Assembly (NCBI GenBank): GCA_003250865.1
Contig: QKJH01000007.1
Location: 1-13,269, forward strand
DNA: 13,269 bases
Origin: Alphaproteobacteria bacterium
GTDB lineage: Bacteria; Pseudomonadota; Alphaproteobacteria; Micavibrionales; SZUA-601
Direction: 5' to 3'
Shown: in pieces, positions 1-6,916 of the stretch
Layout: each line of letters begins with the position of its first letter
Position numbering within the stretch: the stretch's first letter is position 1
The notes under the pieces: model-generated
Seen by the model: the letters and a program-made list of their open reading frames with translations, nothing else
Told to the model about the DNA's origin: nothing
Databases searched by the model: none
Program-made: the position numbers and the translations under genes

Positions 1-1
1 C

Positions 2-121
2 TTTATAAGATTGGAATCACTCATTGATAAATTAAAAGAAATACATCCTTATGATGTGCCGTGTATTATCCAAATCGATGCCCGGTCTACCCCTGAATTT
101 GCCGGTTGGCTGGAGGGGTAA
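2..121 (+). CDS. cutA: CutA-like divalent-cation tolerance protein, C-terminal fragment
   Basis: The window opens inside this gene. The readable frame is open from base 2 to a TAA at 119-121 and gives 39 residues: a helix with LESLIDKLKEIHPYDVP, then a beta strand (CIIQID), then a closing EFAGWLEG. The order helix, HPY(D/E)VP, hydrophobic strand, and a tryptophan close to the C-terminus is the standard end of CutA1. CutA1 is a small trimeric cytosolic protein of about 105-115 residues, genetically linked to copper and divalent-cation tolerance, although its biochemical role is still unsettled. Roughly the first two thirds lie outside the window. The Shine-Dalgarno for the next gene is embedded in the last codons, so the two genes are probably co-transcribed and perhaps translationally coupled. 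Family assignment rests on this short tail only. Confidence 0.82.
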   Translation, partial: FIRLESLIDKLKEIHPYDVPCIIQIDARSTPEFAGWLEG

Positions 122-129
122 GAACAAAC

Positions 130-786
130 ATGTATGATGAAAATATAAAATTTTTGGCGGTGGTTGATGGGTTGAAAACGGAAACCCGCTGGGATGGTAT
201 GCGAGCTTGGGCACAGTTTAAAAACAGTGAACAAATGGAAAGTGTCGCCGATCATTCGTGGCATTTATGTTTGTTAATTATGACGGTTGTGCGCGGCGAT
301 ACCTTTGCCCACATTGATGTGTTAAAATGTCTGAAAATTGCTGTTATTCATGATTTAGCCGAAGTCATTACGGGGGACATCAATGCCTATTTGGTGACGA
401 AAGGTGTTGTTACACCAGAAGACAAAATGAAAATGGAAGAACAAGCCATTAATAATATGATTAAAAATGTTGATGAGAGGGTGCGTTCTGAAATAGTTGA
501 TTTGTTCCATGAGTACGGCAGCGGGGTATCGCGCGAGGCCGTATTGGTAAAAGCCTTGGACAAGATTGATGGCTGGTTGCATTTTATTGAGCATGCATCC
601 CCTGATTTTGCGGATTCATTTGGCATGGAAGGCGTTCGTCATATGGGATATTGGGGCAATAAACAGGTTCAACGCTGCCCGGAATTAAAGGATTTTTCCG
701 AGGAGGTGAAATCCCGCATGCGTACAAAGTACGAACGAAGCGGCGTTAAATGGGAAGATGACGTGTTTAACCTGAAGTGGGATTAA
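130..786 (+). CDS. HD-domain phosphohydrolase, YfbR/HDDC2-like (putative 5'-deoxynucleotidase)
   Basis: This 218-residue protein carries a complete HD-domain metal site: His42 in SVADHSW, His74-Asp75 in HDLAEVITGD, and Asp144 in KALDKID. Glu78 and Asp83 follow the HD pair at the same offsets as the catalytic-site acids of E. coli YfbR. An N-terminal Arg20-Trp21 pair resembles the Arg-Trp that YfbR uses to select deoxynucleoside 5'-monophosphates. The overall pattern (HD_3 type) fits cytosolic enzymes that dephosphorylate dNMPs, but the spacing from Arg-Trp to the first His is about 7 residues longer than in YfbR, so substrate is inference. I chose ATG at 130. An in-frame TTG at 106 lies inside cutA and has no ribosome site, whereas GGAGG at 112-116 (spacing on the long side) serves 130. 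It converges on the DUF4139 gene with 50 bp between stops and no obvious terminator hairpin. Confidence 0.88.
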   Translation: MYDENIKFLAVVDGLKTETRWDGMRAWAQFKNSEQMESVADHSWHLCLLIMTVVRGDTFAHIDVLKCLKIAVIHDLAEVITGDINAYLVTKGVVTPEDKMKMEEQAINNMIKNVDERVRSEIVDLFHEYGSGVSREAVLVKALDKIDGWLHFIEHASPDFADSFGMEGVRHMGYWGNKQVQRCPELKDFSEEVKSRMRTKYERSGVKWEDDVFNLKWD

Positions 787-836
787 TCGCCATCTGAAAT
801 GCTTGCGTACCGGTGCGGTTTAAGATAGCTAAAACT

Positions 837-2918
837 TCATACCTTTACATTGGCGATATAGTCTTTCAGGCGCTTCATGGCGTCGGTGCGTTTTTCCTGT
901 AGATCTTCCAGCTTATCCATGATGTTTTCCAGCGTGTCTTCCTGTTCTTCCATCTGTTTCAGATAGCGTTTGGACAAATCGGAATTGACCGATACGGCGG
1001 CCAGATTTTCGCGGATGCGTTTCTGGTCTTCGACAATGCGCTGTTTGCTCTGGTTCAAATTCTGGATTTGTGTGTCAAAATCATCCACCAGACCGCGCAG
1101 TTGGAACAGGCGGGAAAAGACTTTCTTGGCTTCGGGGCTAATGGATTTCCAGCTACTGATATAACGGTTCAGGTTCTGGCTGTGAATATCAGCCACGGCG
1201 AGCGATTGATGGGTAATGCGCTGTAAGGTAACGGGCACTTTGGCCTGTTCGCCTGCTTTAACAGTCGCTTTGATGCGGTAATGGCTGTCGGTTTCCGTGA
1301 CATCCGTTTCAGGGCTAACCAGCTTCCAGTCACCGCCGCGCTTGGCATGTTCGATAATCACCGTGCGGTCTTCGTCTTTGGGGGCCTTGATAACATAGGT
1401 GGCGGTGCTCTCCATGGCTTGTGTAACCTGCATCATGCCGCTGACAATGGTGATGTCCGTCGTGCGGTTGTCGTTTTCGTAGCTGGTATTAATCAGGGTT
1501 TTGCCATCTACGGCAAAGGATAGCATGCGGGAATCGCCTGCATTGACCAGCGGCATTTGTGCATCGCCAATATAGGTGTTTTCGGCACCTTTGTCAGGGG
1601 AGTACAGTGTGACAATACCGGGAGGCAGTCCTGTTTTCCCGTCATTGGTCATATTCAGCGAAGCCAACGGGTGCTGGGCATTGACATCACTTTGATACAG
1701 ATAGATTTTCTCGGCCTTTACATCGGTATTGATAAAGGGAACCATCATGCTGTATCCCGATTGCAACGACACGGTTTCGGGAAAGTTGAATACCATTTGT
1801 CCGGCCGCTTCGGTTGACAGGGCGACATTGCCGCCGCCGGCCATGTTCAGGGATTCTTTTGCAATCATCGGAGCGGCTTCCATGATTTCATCGGCCATGA
1901 TGTTTTGTGTCAGGGTGGAGCGCGCTGCACTCTTCATTCTGGCAGCACCGGCAAATTCTGCCATTTCGGGTGCGGGGGGCATGGCAGCAGCCATATCAAA
2001 CTCACCCGTATCTTTGCGCGGCATGACTTTGCCGAATACTTCGACGGGCAGGGTCGGGCGGTCAACATAAAAGCTGTCATACAGGTTTTGGCGATAGGTT
2101 ACGGGATTACCCGATACCAGAGACAGGTTGATGTCATCCCAATCGCCGCCGGTGGTGTTTTCCAATACCGCCCAACCTTGGACGAAGGCGGTAGTGGCAT
2201 CTTTTTTCGGTAAAACGATACGGTAGGCAGCCTTCCACAACGGGGCATCCACGACATAGGACAGGCCGACTTTGCGCGCATTGTCACCCGATACAGTCAC
2301 GGTAACGTCGCGTGTATCCTGTTTGCTTTGTTCTTTGACGGCAGTCAGCGCGCGCTCTAAATCCTTGTTTAGTGACGGGTCAAGGAACTTAACGGTGTTC
2401 AAATTATTCAGCGTGACTTCGTTCATGCCATCATCACCCATCACGGTCAGGATATAGTCATGGGTCAGCGTGTCGCCGTTTTCACCCATCACGGGGCGTT
2501 TGTGAATACTCATCAAACGGCCGGAAGCTTTTTCCTGTCCTTCTACCGTGATTTTCTGTCCTTTGAGAGAATTAAGCAGATTGGCGGGATGCGCCAAATC
2601 TTCCTGTGAAAAAGGCAGGTCGGTGAAAAGCTGTGTCAGGCTTTCCTGTCCGGCCAATGAGACGCTATTGATTCTGCCGCTATTATCCAGAACGACAAGG
2701 CTTTTCAAAATGTCGTCTACCTGATTGCGACGCACGGGCAGGGAGAGCGTGTCTTTACCGCTTGTGACCTCGGCGCTCCAGTCAAACTGCGCCAAACCGC
2801 TGGTCGACAAGGTAATGTTTTTCAGCGTTAAATCGGCAGCAAAAGCACCGCTGACACCGAAAAAGACGGCGCTTGAAAGCAAAGCGGACAGGACAAGACG
2901 GTTACGGTTTGTGGACAT
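837..2918 (-). CDS. Exported DUF4139 domain-containing protein with C-terminal coiled coil
   Basis: This 693-residue protein starts with a typical Sec signal peptide: Arg at positions 5 and 7, a hydrophobic core at 8-24, and a likely cut after AFA27. The periplasmic part shows the hallmark DUF4139 stretch around 217-290: VGLSYVVDAPLW, GWAVLENTTGGDW (248-260), LVSGNPVTYRQNLY (267-280) and YVDRP (284-288). An Ala/Met-rich, probably disordered linker spans about 305-375. A second beta-rich half (375-570) leads into a charged helical coiled coil from about 600 to the C-terminus. The family is widespread in Gram-negatives and its role is unknown, though an envelope function is likely. I preferred the internal ATG (AAGGGG Shine-Dalgarno just upstream) over the ATG at 2999 because only the shorter form has an N-terminal signal peptide. 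It lies 52 bp after the membrane-protein gene and is probably last in its operon. Confidence 0.93.
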   Translation of the reverse strand: MSTNRNRLVLSALLSSAVFFGVSGAFAADLTLKNITLSTSGLAQFDWSAEVTSGKDTLSLPVRRNQVDDILKSLVVLDNSGRINSVSLAGQESLTQLFTDLPFSQEDLAHPANLLNSLKGQKITVEGQEKASGRLMSIHKRPVMGENGDTLTHDYILTVMGDDGMNEVTLNNLNTVKFLDPSLNKDLERALTAVKEQSKQDTRDVTVTVSGDNARKVGLSYVVDAPLWKAAYRIVLPKKDATTAFVQGWAVLENTTGGDWDDINLSLVSGNPVTYRQNLYDSFYVDRPTLPVEVFGKVMPRKDTGEFDMAAAMPPAPEMAEFAGAARMKSAARSTLTQNIMADEIMEAAPMIAKESLNMAGGGNVALSTEAAGQMVFNFPETVSLQSGYSMMVPFINTDVKAEKIYLYQSDVNAQHPLASLNMTNDGKTGLPPGIVTLYSPDKGAENTYIGDAQMPLVNAGDSRMLSFAVDGKTLINTSYENDNRTTDITIVSGMMQVTQAMESTATYVIKAPKDEDRTVIIEHAKRGGDWKLVSPETDVTETDSHYRIKATVKAGEQAKVPVTLQRITHQSLAVADIHSQNLNRYISSWKSISPEAKKVFSRLFQLRGLVDDFDTQIQNLNQSKQRIVEDQKRIRENLAAVSVNSDLSKRYLKQMEEQEDTLENIMDKLEDLQEKRTDAMKRLKDYIANVKV

Positions 2919-2970
2919 GGTATTCCCCTTGGAAAAGTGAAACAGATAATCATTTGATAAAGATACGCGG

Positions 2971-3567
2971 TTATTCAGATACGTCCCGAACGATAACATT
3001 CAAGGCACCAACAATTGTATCCATCGGTGCCATGGTTTTTTTCGCATCTTCTAAAACCATTTCAACCATACGGATAGCGGTGGTGCGCGGCATGGTGCGT
3101 TCCAGATTGAAATACTCGGCTTCCTGACGGATGGCGGCATAGGCTCCGGCCAAATCACCGGCCAGCTTGGCACCGAAAATGGAAATCTTGTCGACATTGG
3201 CATCAAAGACGGAGCGCGACAGAGGCGGGCGCTGGTGGATGAAATCGCCGCTTTCCTCGTACTGTGCCGGGATATCCGTATCACGCAAATTGCGCAAAAG
3301 CTCGTTGTAAATGGTGATAAAGGATTCACACTTGATTTTATTTTCCATCAACTCACCGGCCAGAGCGGCGGCAATAACGGTGCGTTCGCGTTTATTCAAA
3401 GAGGCTTCGGATTTTTTCTGAATGGCAAGATGTTCTTTTTGTACCCGGCGCAAGGAGGCGATGCCGATAATCAGGGTCAACGCAATTACAACAGCGCCGA
3501 GCAGCGATCCCAGAAAACCCGATAGCGGTGTAAACCAGTCCGCATTATCAATCAGCCATTCTTTCAT
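2971..3567 (-). CDS. Small single-span membrane protein of unknown function
   Basis: I do not recognise a named family. The 198-residue product has a short N-terminus (MKEWLIDNADWF), one strong hydrophobic segment at about residues 15-38 rich in Gly and Leu, then a long mostly helical and highly charged remainder. The stretch 40-62 (RRVQKEHLAIQKKSEASLNKR) looks like an amphipathic or coiled helix leaving the membrane. By the positive-inside rule the large C-terminal part should be cytosolic. ATG at 3567 was chosen over an upstream in-frame ATG at 3588 because an AGAAAGG ribosome site sits 8 nt before it. It is flanked by the AIM24 gene (106 bp upstream) and the DUF4139 gene (52 bp downstream), on the same strand as both. 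The neighbourhood suggests an envelope-associated role, but that is inference from position only. Confidence 0.8.
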   Translation of the reverse strand: MKEWLIDNADWFTPLSGFLGSLLGAVVIALTLIIGIASLRRVQKEHLAIQKKSEASLNKRERTVIAAALAGELMENKIKCESFITIYNELLRNLRDTDIPAQYEESGDFIHQRPPLSRSVFDANVDKISIFGAKLAGDLAGAYAAIRQEAEYFNLERTMPRTTAIRMVEMVLEDAKKTMAPMDTIVGALNVIVRDVSE

Positions 3568-3621
3568 GAAATAAACCTTTCTACACATAAGCCCCCGGAA
3601 TCGGTGACATATCTTATCCTT

Positions 3622-3650
3622 AAACTACCCTATTTTCGCGGGCGTGGCAA
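3622..3650 (-). promoter_or_regulatory. Weak candidate promoter for the membrane protein/DUF4139 pair
   Basis: On the minus strand the 106-bp gap upstream of the small membrane-protein gene contains TTGCCA (3650-3645) and, after a 17-bp spacer, TAGTTT (3627-3622). The -35 matches five of six sigma70 consensus bases but the -10 only three. Transcription from the AIM24 gene could equally read through. Confidence 0.25.
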
Positions 3651-3673
3651 TTCATGTAGGCGATAATTTTTCC

Positions 3674-4366
3674 CTAGTTATTCTTTGGGAAAACAATGTA
3701 ATCGGTTGTCCAGACGCCAAAAGCCTTGGGGTTGCGTGTTTGAATGTACACGCGTCCAGGTCCTTTGAATTTACAGGCCAGTCCTTCGCCCGATGTGGCG
3801 GCGGATACCCATGTTTTAGCCCCTTTGGTAATAGTGTAGCTCATGTCGGCATCCCATGCTACCAGATGGCCGTTATCAATAAGAATTTCCTCGTCCTTGC
3901 CCAGCTCAAGCAGCTTAACCGAACCGAACGCCGATAAAAAGCCCTGTCCCTGACCACTCATTTTGATGATGAATAGCCCTTCGCCGGAAAACAGTCCTTT
4001 GGTCAGGCTTTGCACCTTGGTGCTGGTTTTTACAGTAGTTTCCGAAGCCAAATAGCTGTTTTTTTGGACAATCAGATCTTTTCCTTGTGAGAGGGTAACC
4101 GGCACAATCTCTCCCGGGGCGGAGGGGCCGAGCAATACCCAGCCGTCCTGTTTCTTGTCGGCTGCGATTTCCTGTAGGAAGAAAGACTCTCCCGTCAAAA
4201 GTTTGCGTCCTAACGCACCCAACAGGCCGCCATCCATTTTGCCTTTGAGTGAAAGTGTTGTTGGCATGGCAATCATGGCGTTGGACTCCGCTTTGACGGA
4301 TTCTCCTGCGGCGAGGTGGATGCGCAATGCCGGAAATGCGTTGCCGCCTTCGATTTTATAATGCAT
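3674..4366 (-). CDS. AIM24 / TIGR00266 family protein
   Basis: This 230-residue protein has no signal peptide and no membrane span. It shows the repeated beta-strand pattern of the AIM24 (TIGR00266) family: GESVKAESNAMIAM (21-34), then KMDGGLLGALGRKLLTGESFF (43-63), GWVLLGPSAPGEIVPV (75-90), LFSGEGLFIIKMSGQGQGFL (125-144), IDNGHLVAWD (163-172) and a late FKGPGRVYIQT (200-210). The length is normal for bacterial members. The family is named for the yeast mitochondrial protein Aim24; bacterial function is not established, and links to membrane organisation or stress are proposals only. The start at 4366 has AGGA 8 nt upstream. It heads the three-gene minus-strand run ending with the DUF4139 gene, and is divergent from the 4530 gene across a 163-bp gap that must hold promoters for both directions. 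Confidence 0.92.
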   Translation of the reverse strand: MHYKIEGGNAFPALRIHLAAGESVKAESNAMIAMPTTLSLKGKMDGGLLGALGRKLLTGESFFLQEIAADKKQDGWVLLGPSAPGEIVPVTLSQGKDLIVQKNSYLASETTVKTSTKVQSLTKGLFSGEGLFIIKMSGQGQGFLSAFGSVKLLELGKDEEILIDNGHLVAWDADMSYTITKGAKTWVSAATSGEGLACKFKGPGRVYIQTRNPKAFGVWTTDYIVFPKNN

Positions 4367-4463
4367 GGTTGTTGTCCTAGGAAGAGAATGAAATTAAGGG
4401 TTTCTTTATTGTGCCGTGATTAAATTGTTCAGGCAAGAGGCTTATTCAGCTAAAAAAACTTTA

Positions 4464-4493
4464 TTCTTGCGGCCTTTTTTGCTATGTTATACA
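4464..4493 (+). promoter_or_regulatory. Candidate sigma70-type promoter for the 4530-5912 pair
   Basis: In the AT-rich divergent gap, TATACA at 4488-4493 makes a fair -10. Two overlapping -35 choices exist: CTTGCG (4466-4471, 16-bp spacer) or TTCTTG (4464-4469, 18-bp spacer). This would give a leader of about 30 nt before the ATG at 4530. The rest of the 163-bp gap (4367-4529) shows no gene or strong hairpin. Confidence 0.4.
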
Positions 4494-4529
4494 TAATTTC
4501 ATATTCAATTAAATCATTTTGGGGCATCC

Positions 4530-5030
4530 ATGCGTGATACGCTCGATAAATTGTTGCAAAAAATGGGCATAGGGCACCCGATTTCCCCCTATGAAACCAT
4601 TCCCTATGATTTTTTTAATGAAAAGAATGATATGGACTTTATTGCCATGGTTTCTCTGACCGGCAAACGCGGCGATTTTTACGCCGAAGTACAGGTTATC
4701 CAGCATGTTGAAGGGCAGGAAAGACCCAAGTTTAATCAAGTCTTTTTTATGCACGCCAAACATGAACATAAAGACGTTTATGTTGTCGATTACATGCGTA
4801 TTCTGGGGCGTCCGGTTCACGGCGTATACAAGGGCTGGTTCCCCAAAGGAGCCCGTTTCTTCAGCCAATGTGTCACCCACATTAATAAGAAGGTCATGCC
4901 CGATTTTGAAATGATCTATCAAACCTGTTTCGGTGAAGATAAAAAAGGCGGCGGCTATTCCGGCGGTTCCAGCTCGCGTGCCTTTAAACAAGATGTCAAA
5001 GTTCCGGCGATGAAAACCGGAAAGTTCTAA
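4530..5030 (+). CDS. Hypothetical soluble protein, 166 residues
   Basis: I do not recognise this family. The product has no signal peptide or membrane segment. Its N-terminus is helical (MRDTLDKLLQKMGIG), followed by an alternating strand/helix core containing FIAMVSLTGKRGDFYAEVQV (37-56), a His-rich HAKHEHKD (75-82), VVDYMRILGRPVHG (84-97) and KGWFPKGARFF (101-111). A flexible Gly/Ser stretch (GGGYSGGSSS, 139-148) leads to a basic tail ending in KTGKF. The start ATG is preceded by a modest GGGG ribosome site and a candidate promoter. A 160-residue open frame on the opposite strand covers the same DNA, but the plus-strand frame is preferred because it is followed 3 bp later by the acetyltransferase start and ends cleanly there. 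Co-expression with that acetyltransferase is likely. Whether it is a substrate or partner is unknown. Confidence 0.78.
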   Translation: MRDTLDKLLQKMGIGHPISPYETIPYDFFNEKNDMDFIAMVSLTGKRGDFYAEVQVIQHVEGQERPKFNQVFFMHAKHEHKDVYVVDYMRILGRPVHGVYKGWFPKGARFFSQCVTHINKKVMPDFEMIYQTCFGEDKKGGGYSGGSSSRAFKQDVKVPAMKTGKF

Positions 5031-5033
5031 TGC

Positions 5034-5912
5034 ATGACGGCTATTCGCAAGCTAACTGATAGCGATAAAACCAATCTGGAAGATTACCTTTCCAATTACC
5101 CTGATACGACCATGTTTTTACGCGGCAATATACGTCAGGCGGGGCTTGTTTTTTCGGGGCAACGTCACGGTGGTGATTATTGGGGATGTTTAAAGAAAGA
5201 TGGCGCGATAACGGGTGTTGTCGCGTTGTTCTGGAACGGCAATATCATGATGCAGGCTGATAGCGATACGATATTGCGTGATATATTGGACTATGCAAGA
5301 CAGGAAATTGACCGACCGATTGCAGGGGTGTTGGGGGATGAAAAACTGGCACGTGTGATTAAGGATGCGTTCGGTTTTGATGGCCATGAATATATGCTGG
5401 ATGCTTGCGAGAAACTCTACGCCCTGAATCTTGCTGATTTGATTATTCCTCAAGCCAAAGATGAAGCGGACTATGCCATGGTGCATGCTTCGCAAATCGC
5501 AGAAGATGTTCTTCGGCAATGGTGTCATGATTACGAAGTCGAAGCCATTGGAAGAACCCCCGGAGAAGAGCTGGAGTTGTTTCTTGATGAACAGGTTTCT
5601 CGTCGCCAAAAGCGGGACTCTGATACATGGGTTTTATTACGCAATAATGTGCCGGTATGCTTCAGCGGCTTTAATGCCCGATTGCCGGATACAGTACAAA
5701 TAGGGCCTGTCTGGACACCGGTTGATTGCCGCTCACAGGGGTATGCCCGTCTTCTGGTTGCTAAAACGCTAGAAAAAGCCAGAGATGAAGGTGTTGTCAA
5801 ATCCATTCTATTTACCAACTTGCCGCAAGCCTGCAAAGCTTATGAAGCTGCCGGTTTCAAGCGTGTTGGTAATTATCAGCTATCGTTGCTGAGCAAACCG
5901 CTTACGCTGTGA
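5034..5912 (+). CDS. GNAT-family N-acetyltransferase with an N-terminal extension
   Basis: This 292-residue protein has its recognisable GNAT fold in the C-terminal half. VQIGPVWTPVDCRSQGYA (221-238) is motif A with the acetyl-CoA pyrophosphate loop (here R-S-Q-G-Y-A). It is followed by the helix RLLVAKTLEKARDEG, the strand SILFTN (257-262), and the motif-B-like KAYEAAGFKRVGNYQL (268-283). Residues 1-130 form a separate alpha/beta region, so this is a long two-part member like other GNAT proteins with a degenerate first domain. The acceptor substrate cannot be read from sequence. ATG at 5034 starts 3 bp after the upstream stop, with GGAAAG in the preceding codons as ribosome site, implying translational coupling. 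Its stop and the antiporter's stop on the other strand are only 3 bp apart, leaving no room for a dedicated terminator between them. Confidence 0.9.
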   Translation: MTAIRKLTDSDKTNLEDYLSNYPDTTMFLRGNIRQAGLVFSGQRHGGDYWGCLKKDGAITGVVALFWNGNIMMQADSDTILRDILDYARQEIDRPIAGVLGDEKLARVIKDAFGFDGHEYMLDACEKLYALNLADLIIPQAKDEADYAMVHASQIAEDVLRQWCHDYEVEAIGRTPGEELELFLDEQVSRRQKRDSDTWVLLRNNVPVCFSGFNARLPDTVQIGPVWTPVDCRSQGYARLLVAKTLEKARDEGVVKSILFTNLPQACKAYEAAGFKRVGNYQLSLLSKPLTL

Positions 5913-5915
5913 TAT

Positions 5916-6881
5916 TTAATACTGCCAGCCCAAAAACAACCCGTATATCACCAACATGACAACGCCCGTAACACGGTTGATGCGCGGTTGTGCCAATGCC
6001 CAGAGGCTGAATCCCGTCAGGACGGCAAGCATGAAATAGATGTTATAGGTTTCCGTGGATTCAATCGGCAGCGGAGCAACCGAGGCTGTCAGGCCGAGAA
6101 TACACAGAATATTGAATACGTTCGAACCGACAACATTGCCGATGACCATGTCGTTTTCTCCCTTGCGCGAAGCGGTAATGGCTACGGTCAGTTCGGGCAG
6201 GGATGTGCCGATGGCAATAATGGTCATGCCGATAACGGCATCAGGAATATGCATAAGCTCGGCTAGCTGAACCGCGCCGCGTACCAGAATGTCCGCGCCA
6301 ACAGCCAATCCGGCAAGTCCCAGTATGACAAAAAGAAACGCCATGGCAGTCGTTGAGTATGACTTTTTAACCAGGTCATCTTGAGGAATCGGTAGCGGTT
6401 GTTCGTCTTTTTTGCTTTGGCGAATTTGAAAAGCTACATAGGCAAGCAAAACGGCAAACATGGCCATGCCTTGAAAACGGTCAATGCTGCCTTGGTGAAG
6501 AAAGAAAATCAGGGAATAGCTGGCAAGCAACATCATGATGAAATCGTTGCGCATGGTTTTCCAGTTAATCGTAAAAGCGCAAATGGCGGATGCCGCGCCC
6601 AGAATTAGAATGACATTGGCAATATTGGAACCGACAACATTGCCGATGGCTATGCCCGGAGCGCCCTTGATGGCGGCGTTGACAGAAACAATCAGTTCGG
6701 GCAGGGATGTCCCGAAAGCCACAACCGTAAAGGCAACAATCAGCGGAGAAATACCGATTTTTTGCGCAATGAATGATGCGCCGTCAACTGTCCAGTCGCC
6801 GCCTTTGACCAGCAAGTAAATGCCCAGAATAATGGCGCAGCAAGAAAAAACGATAAGATCGAAAGAAGAAAGAGTTGGCAT
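5916..6881 (-). CDS. CaCA-family calcium/sodium antiporter (YrbG-like)
   Basis: This 321-residue inner-membrane protein has two inverted halves, each with the alpha-repeat signature of Na+/Ca2+ exchangers: GTSLPEL (57-63) with GNVVGSN (80-86), and GTSLPEL (225-231) with GNVVGSN (248-254). The acidic residues in GTSLPEL (Glu62 and Glu230) are the expected ion ligands. About ten hydrophobic segments are visible, with a polar cytosolic loop at 154-175 (RQSKKDEQPLPIPQDD) joining the halves. The length matches prokaryotic YrbG/CaCA members. It probably exports Ca2+ in exchange for Na+ or H+, but the ion cannot be fixed from motifs alone. The ATG has an AGGTG ribosome site 5 nt upstream. The gene begins 35 bp after the TerD-family gene ends and is probably in the same transcript. 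Confidence 0.96.
   Translation of the reverse strand: MPTLSSFDLIVFSCCAIILGIYLLVKGGDWTVDGASFIAQKIGISPLIVAFTVVAFGTSLPELIVSVNAAIKGAPGIAIGNVVGSNIANVILILGAASAICAFTINWKTMRNDFIMMLLASYSLIFFLHQGSIDRFQGMAMFAVLLAYVAFQIRQSKKDEQPLPIPQDDLVKKSYSTTAMAFLFVILGLAGLAVGADILVRGAVQLAELMHIPDAVIGMTIIAIGTSLPELTVAITASRKGENDMVIGNVVGSNVFNILCILGLTASVAPLPIESTETYNIYFMLAVLTGFSLWALAQPRINRVTGVVMLVIYGLFLGWQY
6124..6710 (-). repeat. In-register direct repeats inside the antiporter gene
   Basis: Two exact short DNA repeats occur in the antiporter gene: 21 bp at 6124-6144 and 6628-6648, and 19 bp at 6188-6206 and 6692-6710. Both pairs are spaced by exactly 504 bp (168 codons). They encode the VGSN-side and the SLPEL-side motifs of the two alpha repeats, so they reflect the known internal duplication of this family. 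Identity extends to synonymous positions. Confidence 0.9.
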
Positions 6882-6916
6882 GGTTCACCTGGATATAGGG
6901 TGTTAATAATCGGTTT

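Noticed and set aside
106..129. TTG at 106 as a start for the HD protein
   Set aside because: It lies inside cutA without a ribosome site. ATG 130 matches the usual N-terminus length and follows GGAGG.
787..836. Short ACCG-GTG-CGGT hairpin between the convergent HD and DUF4139 genes
   Set aside because: Only four base pairs and no T-run on either strand; not a credible terminator.
2919..2999. Upstream ATG at 2999 extending the DUF4139 protein by 27 residues
   Set aside because: It would bury the signal peptide internally and overlap the previous gene's end; the 2918 start has AAGGGG upstream.
4433..4470. GCAAGA / TCTTGC inverted repeat in the 4367-4529 gap
   Set aside because: Six-base arms separated by 26 nt; such matches are expected by chance, though the right arm does touch the candidate -35 box.
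4509..4991. 160-residue open frame on the minus strand opposite the 166-aa gene
   Set aside because: No ribosome site or partner. The plus-strand frame has a candidate promoter, a start and a coupled downstream gene; the minus frame is a shadow.
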